Source: JAHZFN01 sp965149945 (GTDB lineage Bacteria > Bacillota > Dehalobacteriia > UBA4068 > UBA4997). Taken from it: DNA of 8,125 nucleotides. The notes beneath the pieces are model-generated. The model had not been told where the DNA came from, did no database searches, and saw nothing but the letters and a program-made list of their open reading frames with translations. Numbering within the stretch: the stretch's first letter is position 1; each line of letters opens with the position of its first letter. Location of the stretch: assembly GCA_965149945.1 (NCBI GenBank), contig CBCTTQ010000041.1, positions 1 to 8,125 on the forward strand, in the 5' to 3' direction. This document shows positions 5,332-8,125 of the stretch, piece by piece. A program made the translations under genes and the position numbers.

Positions 5332-6741
5332 TCAGACTTTTTTCCAACGGACGCCGTCGGCGCCGTCTTCCAACACAATGCCCAGTTCTTTCAGTTTATC
5401 CCGAATAGCGTCCGCCGTAGCCCAGTCTTTCTTTTTACGAGCTTCCTGGCGCACCTCAATGACCAACTTCATCAAAGCGTCGGTCAGACCATCTTCCTGC
5501 TGTTTCTGAGGAATGACGCACGCGATCACACTGTCAAAAGCGGCAAACTGTTCCGTAACCTGCCGCGCTGTTTTTCGGGCGGCGTTTTTCACCCGGCTGT
5601 TAACCACACGACAGAAATCAAAAATGGCGGCAATGGCCAAAGCGGTATTAAAATCATCATTCATCGCCGCTTCAAATGCTTCTTTGGCATCCTTCATAGC
5701 GGCAAGCAAAGCCTGATCCGCCGCCTCGTCTCCCGTTTCCCCGTTGCTTTTCGCGCATTCTTTGGCCAACAAATAAGCATTGCGCAAACGATTCAAGGAT
5801 TTTTCCGCCACAGCCAATTTCTGGTCGTCAAAATCAATGGGACTACGATAATGGGTGCTGATCAGATAGAAACGCACCACGTCGCCGGGGAATTTTGCCA
5901 AAATATCCCGCAGCAGAAAAAAATTCCCCAGAGACTTGCTCATTTTTTCATTGTTGACGGTAATAAATCCATTATGCATCCAATAGCGCACAAAAGTGCA
6001 GTGGCTGGCCGCCTCACTTTGAGCAATCTCATTTTCGTGATGGGGGAAAATCAAATCGGCCCCGCCGCCGTGGATATCAAATCCGTCTCCCAAATATTTG
6101 CGACTCATAGCCGAACATTCGATATGCCAGCCGGGGCGCCCCTTGCCCCAAGGGCTGTCCCAGGCGGGTTCCCCGGGTTTGGCGGCTTTCCAAAGAGCAA
6201 AATCCATGGGATTGTGTTTCTGGTCCCCAATCATCACCCGAGCGCCCGCTAACATTTCATCCAAATTACGACCGGAAAGTTTTCCATATTCCGGGAAATC
6301 CCGAACGGAGAAATACACATCTCCGTTCACTTCGTAGGCGGCTCCGTTGTTCACCAGCTCCTGCACCAACTCAATAATATCCGCGATATGTTCCGTCACT
6401 TTAGGGTGTACATCGGCTTTCATCACGTTGAGCGCCTGTACATCCTCAAAATAAGCGGCAATGTACTTTTCCGCTACCGCGGCCGCCGAGATACCTTCTT
6501 CTTTGCTGCGATTGATGATTTTATCATCCACATCCGTGAAATTCTGCACATAGGTTACCTGATTGCCTTGATACAGAAAATAACGGCGCACTGTATCAAA
6601 TACCACGATGGGACGGGCATTACCCAGATGGATATAGTTATAGGTGGTGGGGCCGCAGACATACATCGTTACCTTCCCCGCCTCCCGCGGCTGAAAAGGA
6701 ACCTTCTTATTTTCCATGGTGTTATATAAATAAATCGTCAT
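5332..6741 (-). CDS. cysS: Cysteinyl-tRNA synthetase
   Basis: Class I aminoacyl-tRNA synthetase that charges tRNA-Cys. The 469-residue product matches the family (461-466 in E. coli and Bacillus). The HIGH motif appears as HLGN (38-41) in MYVCGPTTYNYIHLGNARP, and KMSKS is at 266-270. The zinc ligands that select cysteine are all present: C29, C209 (in GWHIECSAMS), H234 and E238 (in FPHHENEIAQSEA). The C-terminal helical region contains ARKKKDWATADAIRDKLKEL and ends DGVRWKKV, normal for the family. The ATG at 6741 has AGGAGAGG five bases upstream; a TTG at 6762 would overlap the gltX stop and is less likely. It follows gltX by 17 nt. The cysE gene found between gltX and cysS in Bacillus is absent here. 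Confidence 0.97.
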   Translation of the reverse strand: MTIYLYNTMENKKVPFQPREAGKVTMYVCGPTTYNYIHLGNARPIVVFDTVRRYFLYQGNQVTYVQNFTDVDDKIINRSKEEGISAAAVAEKYIAAYFEDVQALNVMKADVHPKVTEHIADIIELVQELVNNGAAYEVNGDVYFSVRDFPEYGKLSGRNLDEMLAGARVMIGDQKHNPMDFALWKAAKPGEPAWDSPWGKGRPGWHIECSAMSRKYLGDGFDIHGGGADLIFPHHENEIAQSEAASHCTFVRYWMHNGFITVNNEKMSKSLGNFFLLRDILAKFPGDVVRFYLISTHYRSPIDFDDQKLAVAEKSLNRLRNAYLLAKECAKSNGETGDEAADQALLAAMKDAKEAFEAAMNDDFNTALAIAAIFDFCRVVNSRVKNAARKTARQVTEQFAAFDSVIACVIPQKQQEDGLTDALMKLVIEVRQEARKKKDWATADAIRDKLKELGIVLEDGADGVRWKKV

Positions 6742-6758
6742 CGTATCCTCTCCTTTTC

Positions 6759-8125
6759 TCAATCAAGGGCAATTCCCAGCTGATTCGCGGTTTGGCGCAA
6801 TCTGGCGGCAAAGGTTTCTTTGCCCATCAAAGCGATAAGCTTATCGATATCAGGGCCGTGTTGTTCTCCGGTGGTAGCAATACGCACCGGCATGAACACT
6901 TGGGCGCCGCCCAGTTTGTTTTCTTTGCGGATTTGCTTTAAGGCCGTTTTGGCGGCCGCCGCGTCAAAAGTCTCCGCCGCGTTTATTTTTTCATAAAAAG
7001 ATCTCAGCACCATCGGCGCCGTTTCCTGATGCAGAATTTCCAACAATCCCTCGTCGGTCACAGGAGGCAACTCCCCTTTGATAAGCGGCAGGTAGTCCCG
7101 ACACTCTTCCAGAGTCGCAATGTGGTTAGACATCGTTTCGGCAAAGAGCAGTCGCTGTTCCTGACTGAACGTTTCCCCTTCTAAATACGGATCCAGCAGA
7201 TCGGCCAATTCTTCCACCGACAGCTTCTTGATATATTGCTGATTCATCCATTTCAGTTTTTCCAAATCAAATACCGCGGGGCTTTTGCTCACCCGATCCA
7301 GAGAGAACTGCTGAATCATTTCTTCCATGCTGAAAATTTCTTCTTCGCCTTCCGGCGCCCAGCCCAGCAATGCCAAAAAGTTTACCAACGCTTCCGGCAA
7401 ATAGCCGTGTTCTTGATACGCCACACAGGAAACATCGCCGTTGCGTTTACTCATTTTGGCGCGGTCTTTACCCAGAATCAGAGAAATATGACCGAAGGTA
7501 GGCATTTCCCAGCCCAAAGCCTCATAGATCACCGCTTGACGGGGGGTGTTGGAGAGATGTTCCTCTCCCCGCAGCACATGGGTAATTCCCATCAAATGAT
7601 CATCCACCACCACAGCAAAATTATAGACAGGAATGCCGTCAGATTTTACAATAACAAAATCGCCGATGCCATCCCGTTCAAACTGCACATCGCCCCGCAC
7701 CAAATCATGGATGACGATGGGCGCCCCTTCTTTCACATGGAAACGAATGGTGGGTTTGATACCGGCGGATTTTTTTGCCTCGATTTCTTCCGGAGTCAAA
7801 TGGCGGCATTTTCCAGAATACAAAGGCATTTTCCCCGCTTGGCGACAAGCTTCCTTTTCCGCTTCGATTTCTTCTTCCGTACAGTAACAGTAATAAGCGT
7901 CGCCTGTTTCCAACAGACGGTTGACAACTTCTTCATAGGTATAGAGTCGTTCCATCTGACGATAAGGTTGATGGGGACCGCCCACATCCACACCTTCGTT
8001 CCAATTGATGCCCAACCACCGTAAAGAAGCTTTGATATTTTCTTCCGACTCGAGGGAAGAGCGCTCCCTATCAGTATCTTCAATGCGCACAATAAAATCG
8101 CCGTCGTTTTGTTTGGCATACAAAT
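6759..8125 (-). CDS. gltX: Glutamyl-tRNA synthetase (N-terminus beyond window edge)
   Basis: Class I synthetase that charges tRNA-Glu. In many Bacillota it is non-discriminating and also mischarges tRNA-Gln, which is later amidated; specificity cannot be read here. About 455 codons are present; some 30 N-terminal residues, including the HIGH motif, lie past the right edge, so the frame simply enters as LYAKQNDGDFIVRIEDTD. Seen, numbered from the first in-window codon at 8123: RIEDTDRERS (13-22), a zinc-type CYC (79-81) with CRH (106-108), YNFAVVVDDHLMGITHVLRG (167-186) and KMSKRNGD (223-230), followed by the helical anticodon-binding domain to the stop. The 17-nt gap to cysS implies cotranscription. 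Whether a T-box or promoter precedes it cannot be seen. Confidence 0.96.
   Translation of the reverse strand, partial: LYAKQNDGDFIVRIEDTDRERSSLESEENIKASLRWLGINWNEGVDVGGPHQPYRQMERLYTYEEVVNRLLETGDAYYCYCTEEEIEAEKEACRQAGKMPLYSGKCRHLTPEEIEAKKSAGIKPTIRFHVKEGAPIVIHDLVRGDVQFERDGIGDFVIVKSDGIPVYNFAVVVDDHLMGITHVLRGEEHLSNTPRQAVIYEALGWEMPTFGHISLILGKDRAKMSKRNGDVSCVAYQEHGYLPEALVNFLALLGWAPEGEEEIFSMEEMIQQFSLDRVSKSPAVFDLEKLKWMNQQYIKKLSVEELADLLDPYLEGETFSQEQRLLFAETMSNHIATLEECRDYLPLIKGELPPVTDEGLLEILHQETAPMVLRSFYEKINAAETFDAAAAKTALKQIRKENKLGGAQVFMPVRIATTGEQHGPDIDKLIALMGKETFAARLRQTANQLGIALD

Noticed and set aside
5216..5347. Longer N-terminus for mrnC
   Set aside because: It would translate through the perfect hairpin and overlap the cysS end; the length from 5215 already matches Mini-III.
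7236..8024. Plus-strand open frame of 262 codons
   Set aside because: Antisense to gltX, whose synthetase motifs are unmistakable; the translation is His/Phe-rich with no domain.
7796..8119. Second minus-strand frame of 107 codons inside gltX
   Set aside because: Out-of-frame shadow of gltX, Lys-rich and without motifs.

Overview
The window reads as a chromosomal stretch of a Bacillota (Firmicutes) genome, probably an anaerobe of the Negativicutes/Clostridia kind. Every gene lies on the minus strand. The evidence is a SigH protein closely matching the Bacillus sigma-H sequence as I remember it, the classic Firmicutes order gltX - cysS - mrnC - rlmB - sigH, GGAGG-like ribosome binding sites, and sigma-A type promoters. 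The class-level assignment is an inference; no search was possible.

Layout, in the direction of transcription (right to left). First comes gltX (8125 to 6759), cut by the window edge so that about 30 N-terminal residues with the HIGH motif are missing. It is followed by cysS (6741-5332), mrnC (5215-4790), thyX (4796-4113, overlapping the mrnC end by 7 nt) and rlmB (4087-3263). These are tightly packed and look like one housekeeping transcript for tRNA charging, 23S rRNA maturation and modification, and dTMP synthesis. A perfect 10-bp UUCG-loop hairpin sits between cysS and mrnC. sigH (3167-2520) follows behind its own near-consensus promoter (-35 TTGACC, 17 bp, -10 TATAAT) and ends at a strong, apparently bidirectional terminator (2428-2480).

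The left part is a molybdenum cofactor (Moco) operon: a MoeA/MogA-type molybdopterin-binding protein with a four-cysteine tail (2068-1049), moaC (1036-527) and moaA (482 to 1, cut by the window edge). MoaA and MoaC together make cyclic pyranopterin monophosphate, the first Moco intermediate. The first protein probably acts at a late step or as a pterin-binding regulator or carrier. Between the sigH terminator and this operon lies an AT-rich gap of about 360 nt. It holds a plausible promoter (2329-2357) and an unusually long leader of about 250 nt with an A8T8 tract, repeated TTCGAA palindromes, a mini-ORF and a perfect hairpin. This leader is the least explained sequence in the window and the best place to look for undescribed regulation.

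No mobile element, tRNA, rRNA, CRISPR array or defence system was seen. Apart from the leader and a few protein details (ThyX motif spacing, the cysteine tail of the Mo-binding protein), the region is conventional.
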